A stretch of DNA of 64,000 nucleotides from Candidatus Nitronauta litoralis. Its GTDB lineage: Bacteria; Nitrospinota; Nitrospinia; Nitrospinales; Nitrospinaceae. Of this stretch, positions 50,891-59,544 are shown piece after piece (position 1 is the stretch's first letter; every line of letters starts with the position of its first letter). The stretch lies in assembly GCA_015698285.1 (NCBI GenBank), contig CP048685.1, positions 2,046,001 to 2,110,000 on the forward strand. Direction: 5' to 3'. The notes beneath the pieces are model-generated. The model saw only the letters and a list, made by a program, of their open reading frames with translations, was not told the origin of the DNA and searched no databases. A program made the translations under genes and the position numbers.

Positions 50891-51436
50891 TTAATTCACC
50901 TGACGCAGACGGTCCCTGCAATGAGCAAGGCCGCGAATAATATGTTTTTCCACCATATTTCGGGAAATATTCAGACGGTCTGCAATTTCCGCATGAGTGA
51001 AGGCCTCAAACTTGTGGAGCAAAAACACTTCCCGGCACCGCGGTGGCAACTCTTCGACCGCTTTACGCAAAATCGCCAGTCGCTGCTGGTAATCAATCAC
51101 CCGGTCAGGCAGGGGCATGCCACTGGAGATGTTCTCAGGAACCGCCTTCGCACTGATATGCCGGGTGCGCCTTTTTTCCGAGCGGAGATGGTCAATAGCG
51201 AGGTTGGCCGCCATTTTGAACAGATAAGAACGTGGATGATCGACCACCGGCTGCTTGGAAAGCTGGCTTACACGCAACCAGGTCTCCTGGACGACATCTT
51301 CGGCGAGCAATCGGCAACCGTATTGGCGGGTCAGAAACGCTTTTATGTCTTCGTAACTTGCAACCAGAACGTCAAGTAATTTGGAATCATAATATCGATA
51401 GGGCATGGTATCGGAGAAATCTCCCCGTTCGCGCAT
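50891..51436 (-). CDS. FecI-family ECF sigma factor (locus B)
   Basis: 181 residues with sigma-2 (LLAEDVVQETWLRVSQL, HPRSYLFKMAANLAIDHLRSEKRR) and sigma-4 (LPPRCREVFLLHKFEAFTHAEIADRLNISRNMVEKHI). The latter ends with the MVEKH wording common in FecI proteins. A second in-frame ATG at 51406 could be the real start; neither has a clear ribosome-binding site. A strong Fur box lies 37 nt upstream, so it is iron-repressed. Confidence 0.92.
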   Translation of the reverse strand: MRERGDFSDTMPYRYYDSKLLDVLVASYEDIKAFLTRQYGCRLLAEDVVQETWLRVSQLSKQPVVDHPRSYLFKMAANLAIDHLRSEKRRTRHISAKAVPENISSGMPLPDRVIDYQQRLAILRKAVEELPPRCREVFLLHKFEAFTHAEIADRLNISRNMVEKHIIRGLAHCRDRLRQVN

Positions 51437-51472
51437 TTAGATAACTAAATGACAGATGGTCTCCTCAGAGTT

Positions 51473-51491
51473 GGTAATGATAGTCATTATT
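51473..51491. promoter_or_regulatory. Fur box upstream of ECF sigma B
   Basis: GGTAATGATAGTCATTATT matches the 19-bp Fur consensus (GATAATGATAATCATTATC) at 16 positions and is nearly palindromic. It lies 37-55 nt before the sigma gene start (minus strand). The best Fur site in the window. Confidence 0.85.
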
Positions 51492-51760
51492 ATTATTTTG
51501 TCAAGCCTTTTGCTTTTTATCAACTCCGCAGTGCCTACCGATCCAACCCGTTCTTCTGCATTTGCCGGGCGGCGGCTCGGCCAAAATGGATGCGAGTGAA
51601 AGTGGCCTGCACTCGTTCTATCAATGGGTATAGTGTCCTTACAAAAGAGTTGGACGGGTATTTGCGGATTTATGAATGCGCTTAAGTGGGTAAGATTCCC
51701 TTCGGAGTCGTCCCGTCACCTGACGTTAGTGGGCATTGAAGATGGGAATCTCTATTCCCC

Positions 51761-51898
51761 CATGCGATCAAGGTGATCCTTGCGTGGATCGACAAGGACA
51801 ACACAGCGTGGCCTCACTCGGTCCTCGGCTATCAAAGCCCACGCGAGTACCGCAAAAATTTATCTGTTTAATCTGTCCTGATTTCAGGGGGCAGTACA
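51761..51898 (+). mobile_element. Remnant of an IS3-family insertion sequence (3' end)
   Basis: An open frame to TAA 51869-51871 reads IKVILAWIDKDNTAWPHSVLGYQSPREYR, the C-terminus of an IS3-type transposase (pattern YN-x-x-PHS-x-LGY-x-SP-x-E). A likely IS end follows (GATTTCAGGGGGCAGTACA, about 51880-51898). No upstream catalytic DDE region was found; the remaining element is gone. The 51492-51760 stretch holds no convincing gene. Confidence 0.75.
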
Positions 51899-51948
51899 GT
51901 TGGGTACAATTTTGAAATGGCTGGTGCAATTAATCGCTCAGCTCAAAT

Positions 51949-52650
51949 TTATCCCTCAAGGATTTCATACCGATAACCTACACCGTGCACGGTTTTGATT
52001 ATTTCGGGTTGTTGGGGATTTTTTTCGATGCGTTTGCGTAGTTTCGAAATGTGCTGGTCCAATGTCCGGCTGGACGGAAGGTAGTCTTGTCCCCAGCAAT
52101 GATTGAACAGGCTGTCTCGTTCGACAATTTTCCCGGCGTTGGTGTGCAACAGTTGCAGGATGCGCACGTCGCGCAAACTGAGATCCATGGAAGTCTCTCC
52201 ACGTCGGGCGCGCAGTTCGTCCGGAAAAAGCACGAGGTCGCCAAACTCAAGTTTGTTTTCAGGTTCCGCAGGCGACGAGGCTTTGCTTTTTAAATAGCGC
52301 CGTGTCACGGCGCGAATTCGGGCAACCACTTCGCGCGTGCCGAATGGTTTCATGATGTAATCGTCCGCTCCCAGTTCCAGGCCCACTACGCGATCGATCT
52401 CTTCCGATTTGGCGCTGATGAAAATCACCGGCACGTCCTGGTTGCGGTTCCGGATTTCCCGACACAGGGAATAACCGTCTTTTCCGGGGATCATGATGTC
52501 GAGCAGCACGAGGTCGGGTTCCTCACTTTCGAACAGGGTGAGCGCTTTGTTCCCTTCTTCCGCACACACGGTGGCGTAGCCTTCGCCCTCCAGCAAATCC
52601 CGCAACCCTTCACGTATATAAAGCTCATCCTCGGCGATCAGTATTTTCAT
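51949..52650 (-). CDS. OmpR/PhoB-type response regulator
   Basis: 233 residues. Receiver (phospho-acceptor in LVLLDIMIPGKDG, about Asp53; Lys in ADDYIMKPFG) and a C-terminal winged helix (SLRDVRILQLLHTNAGKIVERDSLFNHCWGQDY, RTLDQHISKLRKRI, TVHGVGYRYEI). Binds DNA as a phosphorylated dimer. Overlaps the end of the kinase gene by four bases (ATGA). A damaged copy of its C-terminus lies at 45700-45780. Confidence 0.95.
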   Translation of the reverse strand: MKILIAEDELYIREGLRDLLEGEGYATVCAEEGNKALTLFESEEPDLVLLDIMIPGKDGYSLCREIRNRNQDVPVIFISAKSEEIDRVVGLELGADDYIMKPFGTREVVARIRAVTRRYLKSKASSPAEPENKLEFGDLVLFPDELRARRGETSMDLSLRDVRILQLLHTNAGKIVERDSLFNHCWGQDYLPSSRTLDQHISKLRKRIEKNPQQPEIIKTVHGVGYRYEILEG

Positions 52651-54281
52651 GACATTCTTTCTGCTGGTGGAGTGTGGAGTTGAACCTGGAAGCAGGCTCC
52701 TTTGTCGACGGCCTCCAGCGTTAACGTGCCGCCATGTTTGATGGCCAGTTTATGTGCGATGGGTAGTCCGATGCCCGTACCGGCAACGCCGTCTGTTAAT
52801 CGTGAACTGATGCGATAGAAAGGATGGAAAATACGCCGCCGTTCCTTTTTAGGAATGCCCGGACCGTAGTCTCGTACTTTTATTGTGGTGAGATTGTTTT
52901 TTGCTTCGGACACCACATCGAGCCGTTTGCCTGCTGCACCGTATTTTTCCATATTACTCACCAGGTTGTTGAGGATTTGTTCGACCGCATCGGGATCGGC
53001 AATGACTTCATTGTTTGCACCACCGCGGAAACGAATTTTGATGCCTTTCGCCTTAAGCGTAGGCTCGAACGCGGTCAACACATTGCGGATGATGTCGTCG
53101 ATTCGACAGGGTTCTTTTCGGGTGGCCGACTGTTTTTCCGCTTCGCGGGAAAAGTTGAGCACATTGGCAATCAGGCGCGACAGTCTCCGGCACTCGGTGG
53201 TGATGACACCGATGTATTGTTGTATTTTGGGATCGGAGTCCGGTTCGTCGCCCAGTTTCTCATCAAGCAACTCGGCATACAGACGTATGTTGGTTAAAGG
53301 GGTACGCAGCTCGTGTGAAACCTGGCTGACGAAATTCACCCGCTGTTGGGCCAACCGGACCTCACGGCTGTGTTCGCGGTAGAGATAGAAACCAAGGCCG
53401 AGCAGTGCCGCACCCAGGGCGAAAAATCCAGCCGCATAATTGAACCATTCCAGTGAATTGTCTCCGGCAAATCCCGGAGCAAAGTATTCGAGGTGCCAGC
53501 TGGCAAGCGGCATACCGAGAGGAAGCAGGGTGATGGGCGTATCGGATGCAAGTGGTTCATGGTTGCCCCACTGGTAGGCGGTTTCACCGGAAGAATCGAT
53601 CAGCCGGATGCGGGCATTGGGCAGGCTACCGTCAACTTCTCCACCGGTGGCGGGGAGTTGTCCGATCACATCGGCCAGAAGGCGTACCGGTTCCAGTTCA
53701 AAAGCGATCAGGCCGCGTGCCGGGTCCCGCCTCCAGAAAAAATGAACCAGTTCCGAGCCGGAGTGCCAGACGAACCAGCCACGATCGTTACGCGGGTCTT
53801 CGACAGGTGCAGAAGATTTGGGGGAAAGACTGGACCTTTTGCCCGGTGCAGGTTCTTTGGGAAAGGGTTTATTTTTTTCAAGGGTCATGTTCTGATCCAG
53901 CCGGGGAATAACACCGAGAGTGCGTTCCAGAAACTGTTTTTCCTTTTCAGTGAGCGGAGCCTTTTCAGGGGGATGAAGACGCGTGCCTTCGGGGCCGAAC
54001 CAGAGCACCTGCCGAATGCGGGAACGTTTTTTCAGAAATTTTCGTATATTTTCCGGTTCATCGGGCAGGTCGTTCACCGCTTGGAGCAGGATTTCCTCCA
54101 GGTTGGCAAAATAATTTTGAAGGGAAGTGTCCACGGATTTTAACTGACCTTCGATGAGGGCCTGCAGCTGGAAGTTTCGCATTTCACGTTCCTTGACGGA
54201 CCGGTCGTATCCCAGCCAGCCGAGAAGAGCCAGAGGCACGATGATGATGGTCCAAAGAACAATGAGTGTTTTCAGGTTCAA
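52647..54281 (-). CDS. Sensor histidine kinase
   Basis: 544 residues. First membrane helix (TLIVLWTIIIVPLALLGWLGY), a large periplasmic sensor region (about 25-285) with no recognised ligand domain, second helix (NYAAGFFALGAALLGLGFYLY), HisKA with VSQVSHELRTPLTNIRLYAELL (phospho-His in SHELRTP), and HATPase (N-box NNLVSNMEKYG, G1 DYGPGIP, F-box IFHPFYR, G2 GTGIGLPIAHKL). Encoded before its response regulator with a 4-bp overlap. The stimulus is unknown; the VWA gene upstream on the same strand may be linked. Confidence 0.93.
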   Translation of the reverse strand: MNLKTLIVLWTIIIVPLALLGWLGYDRSVKEREMRNFQLQALIEGQLKSVDTSLQNYFANLEEILLQAVNDLPDEPENIRKFLKKRSRIRQVLWFGPEGTRLHPPEKAPLTEKEKQFLERTLGVIPRLDQNMTLEKNKPFPKEPAPGKRSSLSPKSSAPVEDPRNDRGWFVWHSGSELVHFFWRRDPARGLIAFELEPVRLLADVIGQLPATGGEVDGSLPNARIRLIDSSGETAYQWGNHEPLASDTPITLLPLGMPLASWHLEYFAPGFAGDNSLEWFNYAAGFFALGAALLGLGFYLYREHSREVRLAQQRVNFVSQVSHELRTPLTNIRLYAELLDEKLGDEPDSDPKIQQYIGVITTECRRLSRLIANVLNFSREAEKQSATRKEPCRIDDIIRNVLTAFEPTLKAKGIKIRFRGGANNEVIADPDAVEQILNNLVSNMEKYGAAGKRLDVVSEAKNNLTTIKVRDYGPGIPKKERRRIFHPFYRISSRLTDGVAGTGIGLPIAHKLAIKHGGTLTLEAVDKGACFQVQLHTPPAERMS

Positions 54282-54393
54282 GAAAACTTCCGAATAATTT
54301 TAATTCTGATCCCCTTTAATAAGGGATCATTGCTTAGGAAATTTGAGTTCAAAATTTTAATATTAGTCGGTACTAAGGAATTGTTTATGTTTT

Positions 54394-54472
54394 CCCTCCC
54401 CTTCAAGGGGAGGGTGCGGGAGGGGTTATGGAAACAACCTCCCCCGTACCCCCTCCTTCCATAAGGAGGGGG
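54394..54472. repeat. Paired GC-rich hairpins (CCCTCCCCTT type repeat)
   Basis: CCCTCCCCTT-C-AAGGGGAGGG (54394-54414) and CCCCCTCCTT-CCAT-AAGGAGGGGG (54449-54472) are two perfect 10-bp hairpins. The G-rich stretch after the first (GGGTGCGGGAGGGGTT) can pair with the C-rich stretch before the second, so the whole unit folds as a cloverleaf. It may serve as a terminator after the VWA gene or be a dispersed repeat. No T-run. Confidence 0.6.
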
Positions 54473-54533
54473 CCATAGAAAAAATTTACTTAGAGGCCTC
54501 TCCAAAAACAAACTCAGGGGAGGCCTCTAACGG

Positions 54534-55919
54534 TTAATACTGTTGCTGGGTCTCGCGTTTGTACTGGCGTTCTTTCAGTTCCTTACGTTTCTTGTTCCAT
54601 TCCATGGAAGCAGGCGGCGACTGGCTGAATGCACCGGATCTGCCAGGCATTTTAGCTGCAGGAGCCTCGTCGCGGAAAACTTCTGCATCCTCTTCCGCTT
54701 CAGACATCAGGCTTTGCAGTGCTGGAGAATCGTATTTTTTGGCACTTTCCTTAAGTAGCGAAACATTTTTTTCCTGAAGCCTCTGTGCTTCTTCCACTCG
54801 GCCTTCGTCCAGACTTTTCAAAACATCCTTGCTCATTTCATTGGAGACCTGCTCTACCGCTTTTTCCATGACTTTCCTGTTGGTGGCTCGTTTGACCTCT
54901 TCCGGTGCGGCGGAGTAGCGCACGGCGGCGAGTCCCTGCAGGGCATCGCTGCGTTTTGATTTTAAATCCAGGTAGTTCACATCGACCGAGGCAACTTCAC
55001 GACTTTGCCCGGCGCTGCCTTCGGGTAGCTCCACCTCCAGCATGACAAACTTTTCCTGTCGGCTTGATAATTGATTCAGGTCCACACTCACACGTTGCCC
55101 CATGATTTCATAATTGCGGCCGAGTACACGAATGGGGCGAATACCGTGTCGGCAATGGATGATGACGTTTACATCCTTGGCCACCACGGCGAGGACGTTG
55201 CTGAACTCATTGTTGAATACCGTTACCAGGTCACTGGCACTGCGTGCAAAATAATGATTGCCATCGCTGTATCCGGCCAGACGCGTCATCAGGTCTTCGT
55301 TGTAACCGTGACCCAAGCCGATGGTGGTGACGCTGATGCCTTCGCGACTGAGCGAGGAACCCAGGTTGCCGAGTTCGGAAGGAGTGGAAGGGCCGACATT
55401 GGCCAGGCCATCGGATAAAAGGATGACGCGATTGACCCGTGTTGATTCCAGGTAACGCCTGAGTTCGTGTGCACCTTTGCTGACGCCAGCGAACAAGGCG
55501 GTGTTGCCACCTGAGGAAATATTGCGGATGCGGTTCTGGAGATTGGCCTTGTTGACAACATTCTGCGCGGGTAGAATCACCCGGACGACATTATCGTAAG
55601 TCACCAGAGACAAGGTGTCCTGAGCCTCCAGCCGGTTGACTGCCATGATCGCGGCTTCTTTGGCGTATTCGATTTTGTCGCCTGCCATTGACCCGGATTT
55701 ATCGAGGACGATGGAAACGTTGACCGGTGCCCGGTCGCTGTGGTGTTCCTGTCCGATCAGGGAAACTTTCAGGAAGGCTGTTTGTTTTTTTCCTGCGGTG
55801 ATAACCGGAGTGCCAAGGGCGACATCGAGATTCACTTGCCGGGCCGGGGCCGGGACGGCTATCAGGCCGATGAGGGCTACCAGGCCGGCTGTTCTTAGAA
55901 TGTGTTTGATTTTTTTCAT
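54534..55919 (-). CDS. Secreted VWA-domain protein
   Basis: 461 residues. Signal peptide (MKKIKHILRTAGLVALIGLIA...PAPA), then a von Willebrand A domain (about 65-240) with intact MIDAS: IVLDKSGSM (DxSxS), the Thr of GGNTALFAG and Asp in LLSDGLANVGP. A C-terminal region follows (coiled-coil-like, 340-461) rich in charged residues. It binds a divalent metal and probably protein partners in the periplasm. Neighbours suggest surveillance by the adjacent kinase, but that is inference. Confidence 0.88.
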   Translation of the reverse strand: MKKIKHILRTAGLVALIGLIAVPAPARQVNLDVALGTPVITAGKKQTAFLKVSLIGQEHHSDRAPVNVSIVLDKSGSMAGDKIEYAKEAAIMAVNRLEAQDTLSLVTYDNVVRVILPAQNVVNKANLQNRIRNISSGGNTALFAGVSKGAHELRRYLESTRVNRVILLSDGLANVGPSTPSELGNLGSSLSREGISVTTIGLGHGYNEDLMTRLAGYSDGNHYFARSASDLVTVFNNEFSNVLAVVAKDVNVIIHCRHGIRPIRVLGRNYEIMGQRVSVDLNQLSSRQEKFVMLEVELPEGSAGQSREVASVDVNYLDLKSKRSDALQGLAAVRYSAAPEEVKRATNRKVMEKAVEQVSNEMSKDVLKSLDEGRVEEAQRLQEKNVSLLKESAKKYDSPALQSLMSEAEEDAEVFRDEAPAAKMPGRSGAFSQSPPASMEWNKKRKELKERQYKRETQQQY

Positions 55920-56162
55920 GGGAGGGCTCCTGATGAATCGGGTTTCAGTTCGAGTCCGGACGATGGTTCCGTCGATCTCTTGTCCCAGAGTAATTTTTCC
56001 CCATGATCGATTGGTGAATTCGGTTTAAAAGAAATGTAAAAAGAATGTGATTTCCTGAGCAATTGATATGGACTCAGTTTATCCGGATCATCAGGCAAAA
56101 CACATCACAAAAAAACAGCGGTTGACCCGCAAGTGTGATTAGAAGGCCATTTTCAACGGTTC

Positions 56163-56756
56163 ATGTGGTTCCAAATGGTTAAAACAGGTTTACCCATTCA
56201 ATCGGTTTGCGTGTATTGCGCTTCCAGCCAGGCGGTGAGTGATAACTATAAAAAGGTGGCTCGGGAACTGGGCCAACTGATCGGTGATTCGGGTTATGAA
56301 TTGATTTATGGAGGCGCGTCCATTGGGTTGATGGGGGAGGTGGCGCGGGGTGTCCACGAGCGGGGAGGCCGGGTTGTGGGCGTGTTACCCCGATTTTTCT
56401 TAAACAAGGATATCACCTACGAGGCGGCGGATGAATTGATCGTCACCCAGGATATGCGGGAACGTAAATCGATAATGGACGGGCGCGCCGATGCTTTTAT
56501 CGTGTTACCCGGTGGGGTGGGCACGCTTGAGGAAGCGATGGAAATCCTGTCCCAGATTCAGTTGAAACAGACCGCCAAGCCGCTGGTGTTTATCAATACA
56601 GAAGGATTTTATCACCAGCTGGAACGTTTTTTCCATCATCTGGTTGATCTGGATTTCGCGAAACAGGAGATGTTGCAACTGTTCGGGATGGAGGACAATC
56701 CAGTCGCGGCCGTGGAATATATCCGGAGCCATTACGCAAAGCGAAGCCGGGATTGA
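56163..56756 (+). CDS. LOG family protein (TIGR00730, nucleotide 5'-monophosphate phosphoribohydrolase)
   Basis: 197 residues. VCVYCASSQAVSDNYKKVAREL at the start, LIYGGASIGLMGEVARGV, and the LOG signature residues in RERKSIMDGRADAFIVLPGGVGTLEEAMEIL (PGGxGTxxE). Cleaves the ribose-phosphate from cytokinin-type or purine/pyrimidine nucleotides. Despite its similar Rossmann fold it is a different branch from the SLOG domain at 42430-44217. Its 3' end faces that of the nfu gene. Confidence 0.92.
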   Translation: MWFQMVKTGLPIQSVCVYCASSQAVSDNYKKVARELGQLIGDSGYELIYGGASIGLMGEVARGVHERGGRVVGVLPRFFLNKDITYEAADELIVTQDMRERKSIMDGRADAFIVLPGGVGTLEEAMEILSQIQLKQTAKPLVFINTEGFYHQLERFFHHLVDLDFAKQEMLQLFGMEDNPVAAVEYIRSHYAKRSRD

Positions 56757-56780
56757 TTTTGCCGGGAAAGAATTACGGGC

Positions 56781-57497
56781 CTAGGCGGCGTGGGTATCGA
56801 CTGTTTTTACGGTCAGGTTTTTGTGCAGTGTGTCTTGCAAAAACGTTTCGATGTATTGCAGGGTGCCGGTGGTTGAACTCGGGCAGGTGCCGCAAGCGCC
56901 CTGATAGTGGATTTGCACCACATCACCGTCTACACCAATGAGCGTGATGCCGCCACCGTCGTTGGCAAGTGCGGGTCGGATAGCGTGATCCAGCACGGCA
57001 TCAATGATTTTCCCCTTCTGCTCATTATCGAAATTCGGGAAATCTTCAACATCGACTTCTTCGAGCAGGCTTTTCGCTGTTTCTTTTTCTACGGGTTGCT
57101 CGTCTTCATCCGCTTTTTCGTAATAGACCAGGTTTTTCTCTAAAGCTTCCTGAAGAGCCCCCATCACAGAAGTCCAGTTGATGGTAGAGCTTTTGGTGAC
57201 CGTGACAAAATTTTCCTTGAGGAACAGGCTTTCCACTCCAAAAACCTTGAACATGGTTTGAGCGAACGCATCATCTTTAGAGGTGTCGGGGGAACTGAAC
57301 GTTCGGGTACCGCCGGGCCGAACCACGGGATGGCTCATAATGAATTGGCCAGCTTCCGGGTTGGGGGTTTGTACAAACCGAACAACCTTGAACTGGCGTT
57401 TGGTTTCGCCTTCTTCCGGATCGCTCAGCCGGTCTTCGCCGGGCCGGGGATGTTTGGGGCCAAAGAGATCGCTTAAAAAACGGGTGATTTTGGTCAT
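56781..57497 (-). CDS. NfuA-like Fe-S cluster scaffold/carrier
   Basis: 238 residues. N-terminal Nfu_N domain (about 38-125: FVQTPNPEAGQFIMSHPVV) and a C-terminal NifU-like domain with the cluster-binding CxxC in YQGACGTCPSSTTGTLQYIE (about 205-225). Delivers [4Fe-4S] clusters to apoproteins. The two halves joined in this order are the usual eukaryote/alpha-type Nfu1 arrangement. Length is about 40 residues more than the typical form because of an acidic middle linker. Confidence 0.9.
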   Translation of the reverse strand: MTKITRFLSDLFGPKHPRPGEDRLSDPEEGETKRQFKVVRFVQTPNPEAGQFIMSHPVVRPGGTRTFSSPDTSKDDAFAQTMFKVFGVESLFLKENFVTVTKSSTINWTSVMGALQEALEKNLVYYEKADEDEQPVEKETAKSLLEEVDVEDFPNFDNEQKGKIIDAVLDHAIRPALANDGGGITLIGVDGDVVQIHYQGACGTCPSSTTGTLQYIETFLQDTLHKNLTVKTVDTHAA

Positions 57498-57571
57498 AAG
57501 GTAGAGTCCTGCAATGGGTCAATCGGTCAGCATTAATTATAGACGATTTCGATCTGAGGCACCACAAATCC

Positions 57572-58099
57572 TTAAACCTGGGCTTTTTTTAACTCCGCAG
57601 AAAAAACCTCAAAGGTGCGGGTTTCGAAAAGGCAAAATCGGACCAGAGTGATTCCTGTATTACCTTTAAGGTAGCGGATAACGGTTTCCAGCATTATCCG
57701 GGCACAGGCTTTGACGGGAAAACCGAAAACTCCGGTGCTGATTGCAGGGAAGGCAATGGACTGGATATTGTATTCATCGGCTCTCTTAAGGCTGTGAAGA
57801 GTGGCACCCTGTAGTTTGTCCTCTGCATCGTCTTCACCTCGTCTTGGCCCGACTGCATGGATCACATATTTCGTATTTAACTGCCCGGCCCCTGTCACCA
57901 CGGCCTGACCAACAGGACAATGACGCAAAATATCGCACTCCTCCTGAATAGAGGGTCCCCCTTTTATTCGGATAGCACCGGCAACTCCGGCACCAAGGGC
58001 GAGGTCGGAATTGGCAGCATTAACGATTGCCTCTACCGAACTTTCCGTAATGTCTCCCTGCGTCAATTCGACCCAGGATTTATTGATATGTAATTTCAA
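57572..58099 (-). CDS. Macrodomain protein (O-acetyl-ADP-ribose deacetylase type)
   Basis: 175 residues forming a single macrodomain: ELTQGDITESSVEAIVNAANSDLALGAGVAGAIRIKGG (ADP-ribose pocket), CPVGQAVVTGAGQLNTKYVIHAVGP and AISTGVFGFP. Binds or hydrolyses ADP-ribose derivatives. Its wording follows the MacroD/YmdB branch: INAANS-type NAANS, GVAGAI and ISTGVFGFP. Possible clean-up of NAD breakdown products; the TIR gene is 17 kb away. Confidence 0.92.
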   Translation of the reverse strand: MKLHINKSWVELTQGDITESSVEAIVNAANSDLALGAGVAGAIRIKGGPSIQEECDILRHCPVGQAVVTGAGQLNTKYVIHAVGPRRGEDDAEDKLQGATLHSLKRADEYNIQSIAFPAISTGVFGFPVKACARIMLETVIRYLKGNTGITLVRFCLFETRTFEVFSAELKKAQV

Positions 58100-58265
58100 G
58101 AAAAACTCAAAAGCACATAGGGTTATAAAAAAGCGGGTTTTTTCTGAGTGTGTTGCTATCTTAACGCCCTTTCAGGCAAATATCAAATATCGGAAAATAT
58201 TATGTAATGGAATCCATCTCATATTTTCAGGGAAAGGCTTAATCCGGGATAATCAAAACGCCCTA

Positions 58266-58685
58266 TTATTGACCTGTAGACCCAAAACCCCCGGTACCAC
58301 GCTCTGAATCAGGAAGCTTATCTACTTTCCTGAACAAGACACGTTCAACCTTTTGGACAAGAAGCTGGGCAATCCGATCTCCCTTTTTTATCGGAAAAGC
58401 CTCATCTGAGTGGTTAAAAAGGAGGACTTTGATTTCTCCACGGTACCCGGAATCAATAACCCCGGCGCCGCTATCAATCCCTTTTTTCACAGCCAGTCCA
58501 CTGCGTGGCCAGACCAGTCCGACAAATCCCTCCGGAAGAGCAATACTGATCCCTGTTGAAATCAGTTTACGGCTGCGTGGGGGTAAAACATCATCGACGG
58601 AAGATCGTAAATCAGCCCCGGCATCTTCAGGTTGGGCGTATTCCGGCAACACTTCCCCCTGGACGGGGCAATCATAATCAGTCAT
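58266..58685 (-). CDS. dut: Deoxyuridine 5'-triphosphate nucleotidohydrolase (dUTPase)
   Basis: 139 residues. Five dUTPase motifs: I AQPEDAGADLRSS, II PRSGLA, III GVIDSGYRGEIKVLL, IV KKGDRIAQLL, V RGTGGFGSTGQ. The trimeric enzyme cuts dUTP to dUMP, preventing uracil incorporation. Catalytic Asp in motif III (VIDSGYRGE) present. Confidence 0.96.
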   Translation of the reverse strand: MTDYDCPVQGEVLPEYAQPEDAGADLRSSVDDVLPPRSRKLISTGISIALPEGFVGLVWPRSGLAVKKGIDSGAGVIDSGYRGEIKVLLFNHSDEAFPIKKGDRIAQLLVQKVERVLFRKVDKLPDSERGTGGFGSTGQ

Positions 58686-58727
58686 GTCTGAGGAGTCTTT
58701 AAAGTGGTAAGGGAGAATGGTTTAAAA

Positions 58728-58874
58728 GTTTCGGATTCCGCCGATTTCAACATGTGGAACACATGGGTGTATCGGTGAGGAAACAACCCTGTGCCGTGTC
58801 CTTGGCAAAGACTCGGTGTATGCATGTCAAAACTCTGGATAAAATCAAACGCCGAAATCGGCGGAGTCCGAAAC
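58728..58874 (+). ncRNA. 21-bp inverted repeat, candidate structured RNA or MITE
   Basis: GTTTCGGATTCCGCC... (58728-58748) faces ...GGCGGAGTCCGAAAC (58854-58874) over all 21 bases, with one position that forms a G-U pair if the plus strand is transcribed (A-C mismatch on the minus strand). The 105-base interior has a 6-bp triloop hairpin (CATGTG-GAA-CACATG) and other small repeats. It lies 42 nt upstream of the dut start, divergent in sense. No coding frame. Either a structured RNA gene, a leader or a small repeat element. Confidence 0.5.
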
Positions 58875-58883
58875 AGAAAGGAT

Positions 58884-59104
58884 GGCGGGTTACTTGATCA
58901 CCAGAACTTCCGAAGAAGTACTGAAAATCCGGATCGAGTCCCCGTTTAACGCCGCTTGGCTTGATTGTTGGAGCCGATTGAGAAGATCTCGGCCGGCGCT
59001 CAATACATTTGGGGATTTATGGAGGGGCCTTTGTTGTCTTTTTCCAATCCGAAAACCGGGGCCAGACAACGGAAAAACGGAAGACACGCCCTTAGTAACC
59101 CGCC
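58884..59104. other. Intergenic region bounded by an 11-bp inverted repeat
   Basis: GGCGGGTTACT (58884-58894) and AGTAACCCGCC (59094-59104) are a perfect inverted pair with a 199-base interior, directly after the larger inverted repeat. An 86-residue minus-strand frame (58890-59150) runs through it but lacks a ribosome-binding site and familiar sequence. Between 59105 and 59544 only short hairpins were seen: GGCC-CAAAA-GGCC-T7 near 59190, and GGAGAAG-AGTA-CTTCTCC at 59201-59218. Confidence 0.4.
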
Positions 59105-59544
59105 GGTCGGGGCAGGGTATCGTTTCCAGCCTGTGACTGGATTTAGCCATCGTTGAACACTCATTTCAGTAAGTGTGGTGGCCCAAAAGGCCTTTTTTTC
59201 GGAGAAGAGTACTTCTCCTGTATGTTGTATAGCAAAGAGAAAAATACCACCATATATTGTGCCAGTCAAGAAAATTATAAAAATAATTCTCAGAAAACGC
59301 TTTAAGCTTTAATAAATAAAGGGTTAACTGTCAATTTTTGTCCTGTGGAAAACGTCAAATTTATTTCTCCCCTAAATATTGCGGTAATTTCCCATATATA
59401 CCCCAATGGATTGGATAGGTTTTAGTTTGAAAAACTAAATGGTAAGAAGAGATCTCAATTTGGAACATTAAATATCAAAATTTAACGAAATATCTAAGAA
59501 ACAAGAGGTTATGGATTTATAACTGTTTTTGGGCAAACTGAGGT

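Noticed and set aside
53493-54143. A 216-codon plus-strand open frame
   Set aside because: It is antisense to the histidine kinase gene, whose motifs are unambiguous, and has the low-complexity composition of a shadow frame.
58930-58960. A tRNA T-arm look-alike (GGATCGAGTCCC)
   Set aside because: No matching acceptor, D or anticodon stems could be found around it, and the loop begins with A instead of T.
58890-59150. A minus-strand frame of 86 codons upstream of dut
   Set aside because: No ribosome-binding site, no familiar sequence, and it runs through an inverted repeat; kept only as a comment on the gap.
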